The notes: generated by a model from the sequence alone, not told the origin. DNA of 64,000 nt from Zobellia russellii (GCF_018728565.1 NZ_JACSOI010000006.1:1-64000); one strand, 5' to 3'. Shown: positions 35,485-44,802, counted from the first letter of the stretch. A program made the numbers and translations.

Positions 35485-36654
35485 TTATTTTGGTGGGAAA
35501 ATGATAATATGGTTATCTGTTATTTGATATTCAAAAGGGGTTTCGAGCGTAAAGGAATTTAACACATCGTCTATGGTCTCTACATCAAAGGTGGCGGTAA
35601 ACACTTGGCCATTTAATTTTTCATACCTATTCTCTATGGTCACGTTATAATGCCTTTGTAGCTTTTCTATAATCTGTTTAAAGGAAGTACGCTTTAGTAC
35701 CAACACCCCTTTTACCCAATCGGTATACGTATGGGTATCGACTTTCTCAAAATCTATCTGTTCATGGAACTTATCCCAGTCGCCCTTGTATCCGGGCTGC
35801 AATAATGTACCCTTCGCGGTCTTGTTCCCTTTTTGCGCAGGATAGAGCATTACCGACCCCTCCACCAAAACGGTACTCACTTTTCTATCTAAACTATAAG
35901 ACGATATATTGAACTGGGTGCCCAAGACCTGAACATCCATTCCTCCTGCACTTACAACAAATGGGTGCCTTTTATCTTTGTATACATTGAAATAGCCTTC
36001 GCCCGAAAGAAAGACTTGTCGGTTTTGCCCTGGTATAAATTTAACGGGATACTTTAGGGAAGACCCCGCATTGAGGTGTACTATGGTACTATCGGACAGG
36101 ATCAGTGTAAATCTTTTACCATAGGGCACTTTTAAGGTGTTATACGAAAGTTCCGTGGCCTCCCTATGTATGGAATAGTCCAATTGTTCTTCCACCTGCT
36201 TTACCAATACGCTTCCCTTTTTGTTGGTAATGGACTTTATCTCGTTGGGGGAAATCACCTTGACTTCACCATTGCCCAGTTGTAAGGTAATGGCATCGGT
36301 CGGTGTCACGGGGCTATCGGTATCGGTGCCATATTTCAAGTAGCCCAGACCCAAGGTCAGCCCCACGATAAGCAGTGCGGCATATTTCAATGGAAACCAT
36401 TGGAAAGAACGGAGCTGGTTTTTCCTTTTTTGCGTTTGTGAGCGCGCTACGATACGGTGCCAATCCGCATCGATATCGAGTTCCAAAACCTCTGAAACGT
36501 TTCCTCCCTTCTTTTCAATAGCTTGAAGGCGTCGAAACAAGGATCTATTTTCCTCGGAATCATTTATCCAAGCATCAAAATAGAACCGTTCTTCATCGGT
36601 AAGTTTGTCCTTTAGTTTTTTTACTATAATCGGGGCTATATCCATAGTCTTCAT
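35485..36654 (-). CDS. FecR-family anti-sigma factor
   Basis: 389-residue inner-membrane signal transducer. The cytoplasmic part (1-87; LTDEERFYFDAWINDSEENR is the usual sigma-binding helix pair) is followed by one transmembrane helix at about 88-106. The periplasmic FecR beta domain comes next (RFTLILSDSTIVHLNAGSSL, FLSGEGYFNVYKDKRHPFVV, GTQFNISSY) and then the C-terminal DUF4974-type STN-like domain (FKQIIEKLQRHYNVTIEN, FTATFDVETIDDVLN). It holds the adjacent ECF sigma inactive until the STN-SusC receptor binds its ligand. Gaps are 105 bases to the sigma gene and 167 to susC. Confidence 0.97.
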   Translation of the reverse strand: MKTMDIAPIIVKKLKDKLTDEERFYFDAWINDSEENRSLFRRLQAIEKKGGNVSEVLELDIDADWHRIVARSQTQKRKNQLRSFQWFPLKYAALLIVGLTLGLGYLKYGTDTDSPVTPTDAITLQLGNGEVKVISPNEIKSITNKKGSVLVKQVEEQLDYSIHREATELSYNTLKVPYGKRFTLILSDSTIVHLNAGSSLKYPVKFIPGQNRQVFLSGEGYFNVYKDKRHPFVVSAGGMDVQVLGTQFNISSYSLDRKVSTVLVEGSVMLYPAQKGNKTAKGTLLQPGYKGDWDKFHEQIDFEKVDTHTYTDWVKGVLVLKRTSFKQIIEKLQRHYNVTIENRYEKLNGQVFTATFDVETIDDVLNSFTLETPFEYQITDNHIIIFPPK

Positions 36655-36660
36655 TCCGTT

Positions 36661-36683
36661 CGATCAAGCTTAAAAATTGATCG
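36661..36683. promoter_or_regulatory. Inverted repeat between sigma and FecR genes
   Basis: CGATCAA (36661-36667) and TTGATCG (36677-36683) form a 7+7 dyad with a nine-base A-rich spacer, 7-29 bases before the FecR start codon. In RNA it would fold as a hairpin over the translation-start region of FecR. In DNA it could be an operator. Confidence 0.35.
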
Positions 36684-36759
36684 CTTTGGTATATGACCCA
36701 GAAATAATAAAAGAGGGTGATGCTATTTTGAGAAAAGTTTAAAATTTTTCCAGCAAAAA

Positions 36760-37332
36760 CTAAAAAACCACAAAAAAGAAGATGATGTAATGCGCATTTC
36801 TTAAATTATTTCGCAAAATCCGATATGCTTTTTTCATTTGGGTCTTTACCGTATTCACCGATATCCCTAAGGAATCGGCGGTAGAATTGTATTTCTGGCC
36901 CTTTACCACACAAAGTTCAAAAACGTTCTTGCATTGGGGAGGAAGTTTTTCGAGCGCATCTTGCACCTTCAACCTCAGTTCATCATCCGGCTCCTCTTTC
37001 TCTAAGGCGATTATCAAGGCATTTTGATTTAAGGGCTCTAATTTTTTGGAACGTTCCAAATGTTTCAGGCTTGTATTCTTAACGGCCCTCCAGATATAGG
37101 CCTTAAGGTTTAAAATTTCGGCTGCCTGATCTTTGACCAAGATTTTTACGAACACATCTTGAACAATGTCCTTTGCCTGGTCCATACAAGCCACGTAACT
37201 ATAAGACAACAAACAGAATTCACTATAGCACTCCTTGAAAATAACCTGCACCTTTAGCCGTATACCATGTTCGTCTTTGGTATCCACTGGTTTCCGTAAG
37301 GAGCTATTAGCTGTTATTTTCATTGATTCCAT
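36760..37332 (-). CDS. ECF-type RNA polymerase sigma factor (FecI-like)
   Basis: 190-residue sigma-70 family member. Region 2 includes AKDIVQDVFVKILVKDQ and NLKAYIWRAVKNTSLKHLER; region 4 includes LEKLPPQCKNVFELCVVKGQKY and GISVNTVKTQMKKAYRILRNNL. The hydrophobic C-terminal tail (YIIFFFVVF) is unusual for a soluble protein, though it is seen in several Bacteroidota ECF sigmas. FecR lies immediately downstream and STN-SusC after it. The ATG four codons in is an alternative start. It would drive the susCD promoter and probably its own. Confidence 0.96.
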   Translation of the reverse strand: MESMKITANSSLRKPVDTKDEHGIRLKVQVIFKECYSEFCLLSYSYVACMDQAKDIVQDVFVKILVKDQAAEILNLKAYIWRAVKNTSLKHLERSKKLEPLNQNALIIALEKEEPDDELRLKVQDALEKLPPQCKNVFELCVVKGQKYNSTADSLGISVNTVKTQMKKAYRILRNNLRNAHYIIFFFVVF

Positions 37333-37682
37333 CCGTTTAGAGATTTAAAGGAATAATACATCGGTTAACCCAGAACAACAAAACTTTGGCCTACCACAAT
37401 TCTATGTATACAAACTTATGATGGCGCGCATTAGCTTTTTTTTTGCGGTTAGGTACTCTTAACTTATCAGTTACCTACGAATGAGCATAATTACCAAAGT
37501 CGTTCAAATCGAAAGTGAATTATAAATAAACTGATTTTCCTTGAAATTTCCTCTTTTTATAATGAATAGTGAAGTCATTATAAAACAAGCAGAAATTTAT
37601 ATTTCTCTAATCTTAAGTACGCGGAAAAAATTACATCAGTATTATTTCTTTTAAGACTCCCCATTTTATTCTCTATTAAAAA
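37333..37682. other. Intergenic region upstream of the ECF sigma gene
   Basis: No coding frame seen. It must hold the sigma-gene promoter and the end of the MFS transcript. A 21-base motif at 37405-37425 (TGTATACAAACTTATGATGGC) lies about 73 bases upstream of the sigma start and matches 19 of 21 bases at 5253-5273. No clear terminator for the MFS gene was found. Confidence 0.4.
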
Positions 37683-39071
37683 TTAAACTTCAAACATTTT
37701 TTCAATCTCTTCCAAGGATTTATTCTTTGTTTCAGGAATTCTATACTTTACGAACAGAAAACATAAAACACAAATGCCAGCAAATAACCAAAACGTGCCA
37801 TATGCCCCCATTGCTTTATTCAACATTGGAAAGCTGTACGTTAACAAAAAGCAAGCTACCCATAGTCCTGTAGTTGTCAATGACATAGCTGCTCCCCTTA
37901 TACGGTTTGGAAAAATTTCGGATATTAGCACCCAAAAGACAGGTGCCAGTGTCAATGCATATATGGCAATTGCAATTACTACCAATACTACTAAAACAAA
38001 ACCCTTTAAAGCAAAAAAGTAGAATAGACCTATACAAACATACAATAGCCCCAGCCCAACAGAACCTAATAGCCATAGGTTTCGTCTCCCCCATCGATCA
38101 ATGACCCGCATTGCTATTAACGTAAAAATCAAATTCACAATTCCAGTTAAAATAATATTAAAAAGAGCATCGCTCACCCCATATCCCGCACTGGTAAAAA
38201 TTTCTTCCGCATAATTAAAGATGACGTTGATACCGCACCATTGTTGCAAAAAGGCCAGTACAACCCCGGTAATCACAAGTTTTTTGTTTTTCCCCTTGAA
38301 CAATTGAGACAAGCTCACCTTACTTTCAGCACCTATAAGGTTTTCGTTTATTTCCGATTGGGTCTGTCGCGCATAATCGTCGCCACCTATGTTCGATAGT
38401 ATTTTCAGGGAAAGTTCCTTTTGTGAATTTTTCGACAACCACCTAGGGCTTTCCGGAATGGCAAAAATCAAGATAAAGAATAGGAAGGCAGGCACCAGCT
38501 CCGCCCAAAACATCCATCGCCATCCCATCTGACCGTTCCATGACTCAAGAATTTGGATGTCGGAGGCATTCTGCACCACAGGATCGGCAATGCCGTAGTT
38601 GATTATCTGCGCGGCCAATATCCCTACTACTATGGCCAATTGGTTCAAAGAAACCAATCTCCCTCTATAAATCGATGGGGATACTTCGGCAATGTACATT
38701 GGCGAAATGGTAGACGCCAGACCAATACCAAGTCCCCCTAAGATCCTAAAAACGATGAATACGTTAAAATCATTGAACCAACCTGTACCAAAAGCAGAAA
38801 TTACAAACAAAAATGCGGCCAGCCCCAAGGGTTTCTTTCGACCGAAACGCTCGGTTATTTTACCTGCGAAGGCGGCCCCAACAATACATCCGATCAGGGC
38901 ACTGCTCATGGCCCATCCTTGTAAAGAAGGAAGGTCGGCGATCTCAAAAAAACGTTCGTAAAATGGTTTGGCCCCACCAATAACCACCCAGTCATAACCA
39001 AAAAGAAGGCCTCCCATTGCCGAAGTAATCGATATAAAAAAGATATATCTAAAATTGAATTTGTGCTGCAT
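37683..39071 (-). CDS. Sugar:H+ symporter of the MFS sugar-porter family
   Basis: 462-residue, 12-helix inner-membrane transporter (XylE/GalP/AraE type). Signature motifs of the sugar-porter family are all present: GYDWVVIGGAKPFYE in helix 1, GKITERFGRKK, RILGGLGIG with MYIAEVSP and RGRLVSLNQ, PESPRWL, the second DRWGRRN, PVFWVLISEIFPNRIRG and the end PETKNKSLEEIE. It imports a monosaccharide released in the periplasm. It is the only inner-membrane sugar transporter in the window, so it may serve both catabolic gene sets. It starts 153 bases after the GH31 stop, with a palindrome in that gap. Confidence 0.96.
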   Translation of the reverse strand: MQHKFNFRYIFFISITSAMGGLLFGYDWVVIGGAKPFYERFFEIADLPSLQGWAMSSALIGCIVGAAFAGKITERFGRKKPLGLAAFLFVISAFGTGWFNDFNVFIVFRILGGLGIGLASTISPMYIAEVSPSIYRGRLVSLNQLAIVVGILAAQIINYGIADPVVQNASDIQILESWNGQMGWRWMFWAELVPAFLFFILIFAIPESPRWLSKNSQKELSLKILSNIGGDDYARQTQSEINENLIGAESKVSLSQLFKGKNKKLVITGVVLAFLQQWCGINVIFNYAEEIFTSAGYGVSDALFNIILTGIVNLIFTLIAMRVIDRWGRRNLWLLGSVGLGLLYVCIGLFYFFALKGFVLVVLVVIAIAIYALTLAPVFWVLISEIFPNRIRGAAMSLTTTGLWVACFLLTYSFPMLNKAMGAYGTFWLFAGICVLCFLFVKYRIPETKNKSLEEIEKMFEV

Positions 39072-39149
39072 ATTATTTTATATGATATTAATACGTATTC
39101 AAGTACTTACTAAATTGCGGTCACCAAATTATAACACCCTAAACCGGAT

Positions 39150-39167
39150 GTTCACCGATCGGTCAAC
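39150..39167. promoter_or_regulatory. Operator-like palindrome upstream of the sugar symporter
   Basis: GTTCACCGATCGGTCAAC is an 18-base dyad with one mismatched pair and a perfect ACCGATCGGT core, 79-96 bases upstream of the symporter start. Its symmetry and size suit a dimeric helix-turn-helix repressor. A second shorter palindrome (AATACGTATT, 39090-39099) lies nearer the start. Confidence 0.4.
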
Positions 39168-39224
39168 CACCTATTCCAATTTTAATGAAAACGGGCCTTC
39201 AACAAACACGGAAACTAAGGCTGA

Positions 39225-42200
39225 TCAATGCCTGACCCTTTTGCCATTTTTATAGGTAGCCGGGTCGACATCCCAAGTATTTTCAAATACTTTTTTCCTT
39301 ACCGTTTCATAGCCTTCACACTTTATTTCAAACAGACATTGTGCCGGTCTTTTGTAATATGATATATCCTTAAATATCACCTCGCCTTTTTTTGCCTTTT
39401 GCGAATACGTATCCAGTAATGTCCCGTTTTTATCGTAAACATTCAGCGTGACCTTCTTATTGCTGTTCTTGATCAGTTGCCCTCCTGCCTTAAAATTCAA
39501 GAATACCGTTACATTATCGGGAATCCAACCTCCATCTGAATCCAACTTTACCTTTTCTGGAGGATTCATTCGGACTTGCATCTCTCCCTTTTCCGATTTC
39601 GTAACCATGGTATTCCCTCGAATGTTTTTAAATGAAGCGTTTACTTTGATCTCACCTGTTTTATAGGTCGAGTTAATATGAAACAATGCATTCCCGTTTT
39701 CGAATGCGATACTGTCCTTTTTCATGCCGTTATCGCTCAAGGCCTCTCCTTCAATATCTATGATTAAAGGTGATGCTACGTTGAGCACCCTTATACCATT
39801 CGCATCATATACTTGGCCCAAGAACTCCTGTTCGTTCTCTCCATCGGCGACCAGTACCGTATTTTTAACCGACATTTGTAAGCTTACGGGTTTCCCATAA
39901 ACCGGAATTTTATGTGAAACCGTTTCTATACCGTCACCTTTCACCGTTATTTTTCCTATTCCAGGACTATCCCCAGATATTACGGAAAAGTTCGCCCTTC
40001 TATCTACAACATCAATTTGAAGCTCCCTAGAGCCATCACCAAAGGCAATCGGACCTTCTAAGGAAACACCAATAGTTCCAACAGCTTGTTTTACATTTTG
40101 AAAATGCATTACTATTTCCGCCTTGCTAAAACTGTCCGCAGGCAAGGCCGATATATTTGATTTCAATAGAGGTACAGGTTTCGATGGAAACTCAATTTTA
40201 ATTTTTCTTGCCCTCTCTGTTGTTTGCGCATGGGCTTTCCAAAGAATTCGTTCATACTTAGCTGTGGGTGGTATTGTTGCCAACGGATCAACACCTTCGG
40301 TTTGTAAATCGAACTTCCACCCCTTATCTAATTTTATGATAGCCTTTTTGGCCTTGGCGTCGAAGTACCATCCATTATTCGAATCGTTATATTTTAGGTC
40401 GTCGCTATTTGCGAAAAACATCAGTTCTTGCCCATCTACCTGTATACTCTTTGGTTGGGTCAACGTATGCGTCTTGATCACATAACTACGTTTTGAAGGC
40501 ATGTTTTTATAGCTTCCTTCTCGTCTCGATATATTTATTTCAACCGTGTTTTTCCCTTCCTCTGAAGTAATTTTGGTTAACGCATGTTTTCCTTTTTCGT
40601 AGTCATAGGAAATACCATCATCTTCATATAATTCATAGGAGGATTCCTTATACGGATACACATCCAAGACTATTATTTCATCTTCCGTCTCCCCTATATA
40701 GTTATTTACCTGTCCCATGGGGATAATGGCACCGGCCTTTACGTATAATAATCCCCCCATATATTCCGGCCATTCACCGTCAACGTATTTTGCTTCTTCA
40801 ATTTGGTGCACCTCGCCAGACCAATAATCGACCCATTTACCTTCGGGAAGATAAGCACTTCCATAATTACCTTTTTGAGACCCTGTCCAGAAATCAATCT
40901 TTTCGCCATCAGGGGCGTCATCCCAATCACTTAGGGCCAGTAAAAACCAATCGCCCACCATAAATTGCGATGCCATATTATAGGTATTGGGGTCTTTTGT
41001 ATAGTTCAGAACCATCGGACGTTCTATAGGAAGTGCCGTCTTATGCGATTGCCACAAAGACGAATAGAAGTAGGGCACCAAACGAGAACGTAAACAGGCA
41101 TATAGGCGATGGCTGTTTTCTATTGATTCCGAATATAGCCAAGGTTCACGGTAATAGGCCCAACTATCAACCACCGAAAACGGTGTAAAAAAGCCCTGAT
41201 GCCATCCCGCGGCATACGGATTTCTTATATCATAGCTGACCATGGCGTGACCTGAAAGACTTGCATTTAGCATTCCGTTGGAGGCCTGAAAATCTCCGGC
41301 CCATTGAAAGGGCCAACGATGCGAGGCCACCGATGCATTGTAGGCATGAAACATAACGATAGCCCTTTCGCCCGTTAACTTTCGATACTCGTCAAAAAGG
41401 GTTTCGCTATAAAGTGAGTTGGCTACATTATTGAGTTCTTCGCCATTCATCAATACATCTTTAATTTGATTTTTGGCTAAAATGGGACTTAACAGTTCTG
41501 AACTCAAAATACTTCTGGGATAGGGGTCATCTTGCTTGAACATCTTCACACCAGAATTTATAATGTTCTTTCGTTTCGCAAACCACTTTTTTCGCACTTT
41601 CGGGTCTGTAACATTTTCAATAGGTGCAACGCCAGACTCCCATAAATCTAACTTAAACCCCATATCTGCCAACTCCTTTATCATATGTTCGGGATTCGGA
41701 AAGCGTTTTTTGCTCCATTTCCAATCCATAGAATAGGCTACTTCTTCCCATCCAGGCTCAAGGGCCATAATGTCAGCCGGAATTTCCTTGGCCCGAAATT
41801 CTTTGGCCACATTTATAAAATCTTCACTATTGCCGTAATATCTCAAACGATACTGTAGCCCAAACGCCCAACGCGGCACCATCTGGGTTTTGCCCGTCAA
41901 TTCGGTATATCGATCGAGCAAATTTGGAAAATCGGGGCCATATATGATATAATAATCAATGAGCCCCCCATTGGAAGATATGCTGTAATAATCACAGCAT
42001 TCCGCATCGGTTTTATTGGTAAAATCAAAGTGTTGATTGTGAACATTGTTAGAATAGAAAGCATAGCCACGCGTACTCATAAAATAAGGCACAGTCGCTC
42101 CTTTCCATCGATATTCCCTCTTAAAGGTTAATTTTTTACCTCGAGCATCCAAGGTGCTTCGCATAAACCCAAAACCAAAAAAATGTTCATCGGCGGGCAT

Positions 42201-42635
42201 ATCGAAATTCAAGATATTTCCCTTTCCCGTTTGTGCTCCCAAGCGTTTATTTTCACGAAGGATAAGGCGTCCCTCTTTGTCGGTTACCTCAATACGAAAA
42301 GCTTTCTTTTCTACTTTAATATTTATTTTGGAAGTGGTAATGGTATAACTATCGGGATTTTCGTCTACATCAAAGGCTTCGCTTAAAAAATCGTTCTTGA
42401 CAAAACCCAATTGTTCCATTGCAGAGGTTTTAAATAAACCATCCGTGGAAATCTGAACCCTTATCATGTCACTTGAAAGAATACTGAGCTTTGCCTTTTT
42501 TCCATCGGCGCATTCAAAAACAAGGGCTTTGTCAGTTTGCTCGTATGAGATTACCCCGCCAAGGGCTTCTTGGGCAAGACCTTGAAAAAAAGTCGTAAAA
42601 AAAGCCAAAAGAAGTATTGTACTACGTTTATTCAT
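39225..42635 (-). CDS. GH31-family alpha-glycosidase with long C-terminal beta modules
   Basis: 1136-residue secreted enzyme (signal ends near FFQGLAQ). The GH31 N-terminal beta-sandwich spans about 30-245. The barrel has GLQYRLRYYGN, the predicted nucleophile Asp369 in MFKQDDPYP (K-x-D pattern) and the acid/base Asp448 in FQWAGDFQ. A proximal beta domain (DVYPYKESSYELYEDDG) follows. Roughly 350 further residues are Ig-like beta modules, which is longer than simple alpha-glucosidases. GH31 covers alpha-glucosidase, alpha-xylosidase and alpha-galactosidase; DDPYP rather than the common D-x-x-E nucleophile context leaves specificity open. It lies between creatininase and MFS genes. Confidence 0.93.
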   Translation of the reverse strand: MNKRSTILLLAFFTTFFQGLAQEALGGVISYEQTDKALVFECADGKKAKLSILSSDMIRVQISTDGLFKTSAMEQLGFVKNDFLSEAFDVDENPDSYTITTSKINIKVEKKAFRIEVTDKEGRLILRENKRLGAQTGKGNILNFDMPADEHFFGFGFMRSTLDARGKKLTFKREYRWKGATVPYFMSTRGYAFYSNNVHNQHFDFTNKTDAECCDYYSISSNGGLIDYYIIYGPDFPNLLDRYTELTGKTQMVPRWAFGLQYRLRYYGNSEDFINVAKEFRAKEIPADIMALEPGWEEVAYSMDWKWSKKRFPNPEHMIKELADMGFKLDLWESGVAPIENVTDPKVRKKWFAKRKNIINSGVKMFKQDDPYPRSILSSELLSPILAKNQIKDVLMNGEELNNVANSLYSETLFDEYRKLTGERAIVMFHAYNASVASHRWPFQWAGDFQASNGMLNASLSGHAMVSYDIRNPYAAGWHQGFFTPFSVVDSWAYYREPWLYSESIENSHRLYACLRSRLVPYFYSSLWQSHKTALPIERPMVLNYTKDPNTYNMASQFMVGDWFLLALSDWDDAPDGEKIDFWTGSQKGNYGSAYLPEGKWVDYWSGEVHQIEEAKYVDGEWPEYMGGLLYVKAGAIIPMGQVNNYIGETEDEIIVLDVYPYKESSYELYEDDGISYDYEKGKHALTKITSEEGKNTVEINISRREGSYKNMPSKRSYVIKTHTLTQPKSIQVDGQELMFFANSDDLKYNDSNNGWYFDAKAKKAIIKLDKGWKFDLQTEGVDPLATIPPTAKYERILWKAHAQTTERARKIKIEFPSKPVPLLKSNISALPADSFSKAEIVMHFQNVKQAVGTIGVSLEGPIAFGDGSRELQIDVVDRRANFSVISGDSPGIGKITVKGDGIETVSHKIPVYGKPVSLQMSVKNTVLVADGENEQEFLGQVYDANGIRVLNVASPLIIDIEGEALSDNGMKKDSIAFENGNALFHINSTYKTGEIKVNASFKNIRGNTMVTKSEKGEMQVRMNPPEKVKLDSDGGWIPDNVTVFLNFKAGGQLIKNSNKKVTLNVYDKNGTLLDTYSQKAKKGEVIFKDISYYKRPAQCLFEIKCEGYETVRKKVFENTWDVDPATYKNGKRVRH

Positions 42636-42883
42636 GTGCCAGGAATCGGTTAAGAAATATTAAATGTTACTAAAAAAATTATCGGTAAAGGTTCTACTTA
42701 TCACTGTATTGCTTTCTAATCAAGACGGATAGCAAGCCAAATGGCCCCCTAACTACTTTTCCCATTCCTCAAGTGTTCGGTTGATTTCCTACTTAGCGTC
42801 TCTTGGTACTTTTGTTACTGTTTTGATTTTGGCCTCACTGGCAAGGGCAGGAACCCCCTGCTTGAAAAAAGTGCCCCATGTTT

Positions 42884-43567
42884 CTATTTGAAGGCTTGCC
42901 TGACTTTCTCGGTCAGTGCTTCAACGGCCTTATCGCAAATCTTGTTTCCATTTTCAATATCGGCGAGACTCGGTTTTCCGTTAATACCGCCCGATTCTGG
43001 ATCCAACTCGTATCGTGAAGCTATTTTATACCACGGTTTATTTACCTCAAAATCACGTACGGCTTCCATTTTGGAGGGTGTACCCACAGCCATAGCGACT
43101 TCTGTTTCCCCCTTATCCGCATGGTGAATACCCGTTATGCCGCAATCGCTCCACCAGTTCCAACAGACCCCTTTAAAATCTGGATGTGATTCCCATATTT
43201 TAAAGAAAGCCAATTCGCAGGCCGTTTTATTGGCCCCATGTCCCGTTATAAAAACGACTTTCTTAAATCCGGTTTTATAGAAACGCAGTATCAGATCTTG
43301 AACTATGGCCATAAAGGTTTCGGCGGTCACCCCTAGCGTACCAGGATAATCGCGCATTTCATCCGCAAAACCATAATTTACGCAAGGTGCGAGGATCGCC
43401 CCCGTATTTTCGGCCACTTTCCTGCTAAAATAATTGGCGGTATCGATATCGACGCTTGTAGCCAAGTGCGGCCCATGGGCCTCCACCAACCCTAAGGGAA
43501 CTATAACCGGTATAGCCCTATCTAGTTTTCCGATCTCTTCTGATGTCAATTTTAGCCACTCTTTCAT
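42884..43567 (-). CDS. Creatininase-family metal-dependent amidohydrolase
   Basis: 227-residue cytoplasmic protein of the creatininase fold (creatinine amidohydrolase / MftE / FAPy-deformylase relatives). Metal ligands are visible as Glu29 and His31 (VEAHGPHL), Asp40 (SVDID), His110 (TGHGAN) and Glu154 (DKGETEVAM). The E122 of true creatininase (H-Y-E) is replaced (H-G-A), so creatinine is unlikely to be the substrate. It is separated from the ROK gene by 237 bases containing palindromes, but shares direction with the sugar-catabolic genes. A hydrolytic ring-opening or deformylation role on a sugar derivative is inference. Confidence 0.9.
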   Translation of the reverse strand: MKEWLKLTSEEIGKLDRAIPVIVPLGLVEAHGPHLATSVDIDTANYFSRKVAENTGAILAPCVNYGFADEMRDYPGTLGVTAETFMAIVQDLILRFYKTGFKKVVFITGHGANKTACELAFFKIWESHPDFKGVCWNWWSDCGITGIHHADKGETEVAMAVGTPSKMEAVRDFEVNKPWYKIASRYELDPESGGINGKPSLADIENGNKICDKAVEALTEKVRQAFK

Positions 43568-43611
43568 TTGCTCACATATATAAATTACTGTTAGAAACCA
43601 CTTTCTGTTTA

Positions 43612-43694
43612 CTCGATAATCGAGATTAAATACTCCAAGGCTTGCCTCGAAATCAAGGTGTATTCCTTTTAATACCGCTCGGGCTTGCCCCGAG
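43612..43694. repeat. Cluster of palindromes, REP-like intergenic element
   Basis: Between the creatininase and ROK genes lie CTCGAT-A-ATCGAG (43612-43624), a GGCTTGCC core within CCAAGGCTTGCCTCGA (43635-43650), and CTCGGG-CTTGC-CCCGAG (43678-43694). The second and third share GGCTTGCC followed by C/T-CGA. The compact arrangement of related short palindromes is like REP-type elements found between flavobacterial genes. It could also act as a transcript-stabilising structure. Confidence 0.45.
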
Positions 43695-43804
43695 ATAGTT
43701 TACTATGGCTCCAAGATTTTCCTTCTATTTGAAAAAAAGACATATATAGATTATATCCTAAAAAGAGGTCTAGCCCCTAACAGGAAGGTCATAACCCTGC
43801 CGAT

Positions 43805-44791
43805 TTAGTTCTTAGTGGAAAGTTTCTCCCTTAACATCGCCGCGGCACCATAGACGCCCGCATGCTCTTTTATGATAGATATCTCAATGGGGACGCCTTG
43901 GTTTTTCGGATAGCGAAATACGCGTTTATTGACTTTTTCCTGTACATCGTCTAGAAAAAGGTCGGCCGCCAAGGTGGCCCCTCCGCTCAATATGATTTTT
44001 TGGGGACCGTAGGCATGGGTGGCATTGATAAGTAGTACTGCCAAGTGTTCCTTCCACAATTCCAACTCCCTTCTACACAACTCATCTCCATTTCTACAAG
44101 CTTCCGCTATTTCCTTAAAACCTATACGGAAGGAGTCTTTAAAATAACTCTCGGACAAGACCGAGGGAAGGCCTCTTTGAATTGCCGTCTTCACTTGGTT
44201 TACCAGGGCGGTTGCCGAACACAGGGTTTCTCCCGTACCATAATTTCCAGTCAGGCAAAATTGTTTATTGCTGGCGTCCATCACCAGATGCCCCATTTGA
44301 ATACCGAAATTAAAATGCGGGTCAACCAAAATCTGTCCGTTAATGATTACCCCAGAACCAATGCCGGTACCCAAGGTAACGACCACTGCCCAATCGACAT
44401 CTTTGGCATTTCCGTAATATTTGGCCGCATAGGCTGCCAAACGCCCATCGTTCTCTGCAAAAACGGGGAGGTTAAAGGCCTCCCTGAGCATAGGCACTAT
44501 GGGAAATCCCTCTAGTCCTTCAAACTTTCCCGGCAATAAAACTACTCCCATATTGAGATCAACCGGACCTGTAAGCCCCAATCCAATTCCGATACAGACA
44601 CCATCTTCTTCGGATTTGGGCAAGCGATCTTTTATCAATTCCTTTACCACTTCGAGCATAGCATCGGCTCCCAAATGCGCATTTGAATTTACTTCTTCGG
44701 AACGATATAGTTTCCCTTCCGAATCGACAATTCCTGCCTTTATTCGGGTACCGCCAACATCTATTGCTATTGTGTAGTCTTTCATTCGCAT
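43805..44791 (-). CDS. ROK-family sugar kinase with degraded zinc motif
   Basis: 328-residue kinase of the ROK family (glucokinase, N-acetylmannosamine kinase, fructokinase relatives). ATP phosphate site IDVGGTRIKAG (10-20), catalytic Asp115 in AENDGRLAA, TLGTGIGSGVII (139-150) and the adenosine motif ILSGGATLA are intact. His168 (QMGHLV) is present. The zinc motif C-x-C-G-x-x-G-C-x-E reads CLTGNYGTGE (179-188), with Cys179 and Glu188 kept and the two other Cys replaced by Thr181 and Thr186. Zinc-dependent structure is therefore probably lost. It lies 11 bases downstream of the FAD oxidoreductase gene and probably phosphorylates an aldose or amino sugar. Confidence 0.92.
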   Translation of the reverse strand: MRMKDYTIAIDVGGTRIKAGIVDSEGKLYRSEEVNSNAHLGADAMLEVVKELIKDRLPKSEEDGVCIGIGLGLTGPVDLNMGVVLLPGKFEGLEGFPIVPMLREAFNLPVFAENDGRLAAYAAKYYGNAKDVDWAVVVTLGTGIGSGVIINGQILVDPHFNFGIQMGHLVMDASNKQFCLTGNYGTGETLCSATALVNQVKTAIQRGLPSVLSESYFKDSFRIGFKEIAEACRNGDELCRRELELWKEHLAVLLINATHAYGPQKIILSGGATLAADLFLDDVQEKVNKRVFRYPKNQGVPIEISIIKEHAGVYGAAAMLREKLSTKN

Positions 44792-44802
44792 AATTTTGCC
44801 CC

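Noticed and set aside
42842-42864. Hairpin CAAG-GGCAGG...CCTGC-TTG between GH31 and creatininase as a terminator
   Set aside because: On the minus strand the T-run lies before the stem rather than after it, so it does not fit a terminator of the creatininase gene.
42884-43567. True creatinine amidohydrolase function
   Set aside because: The fold and most metal ligands are present, but the H-Y-E ligand pair of creatininase reads H-G-A and the setting is sugar catabolism.
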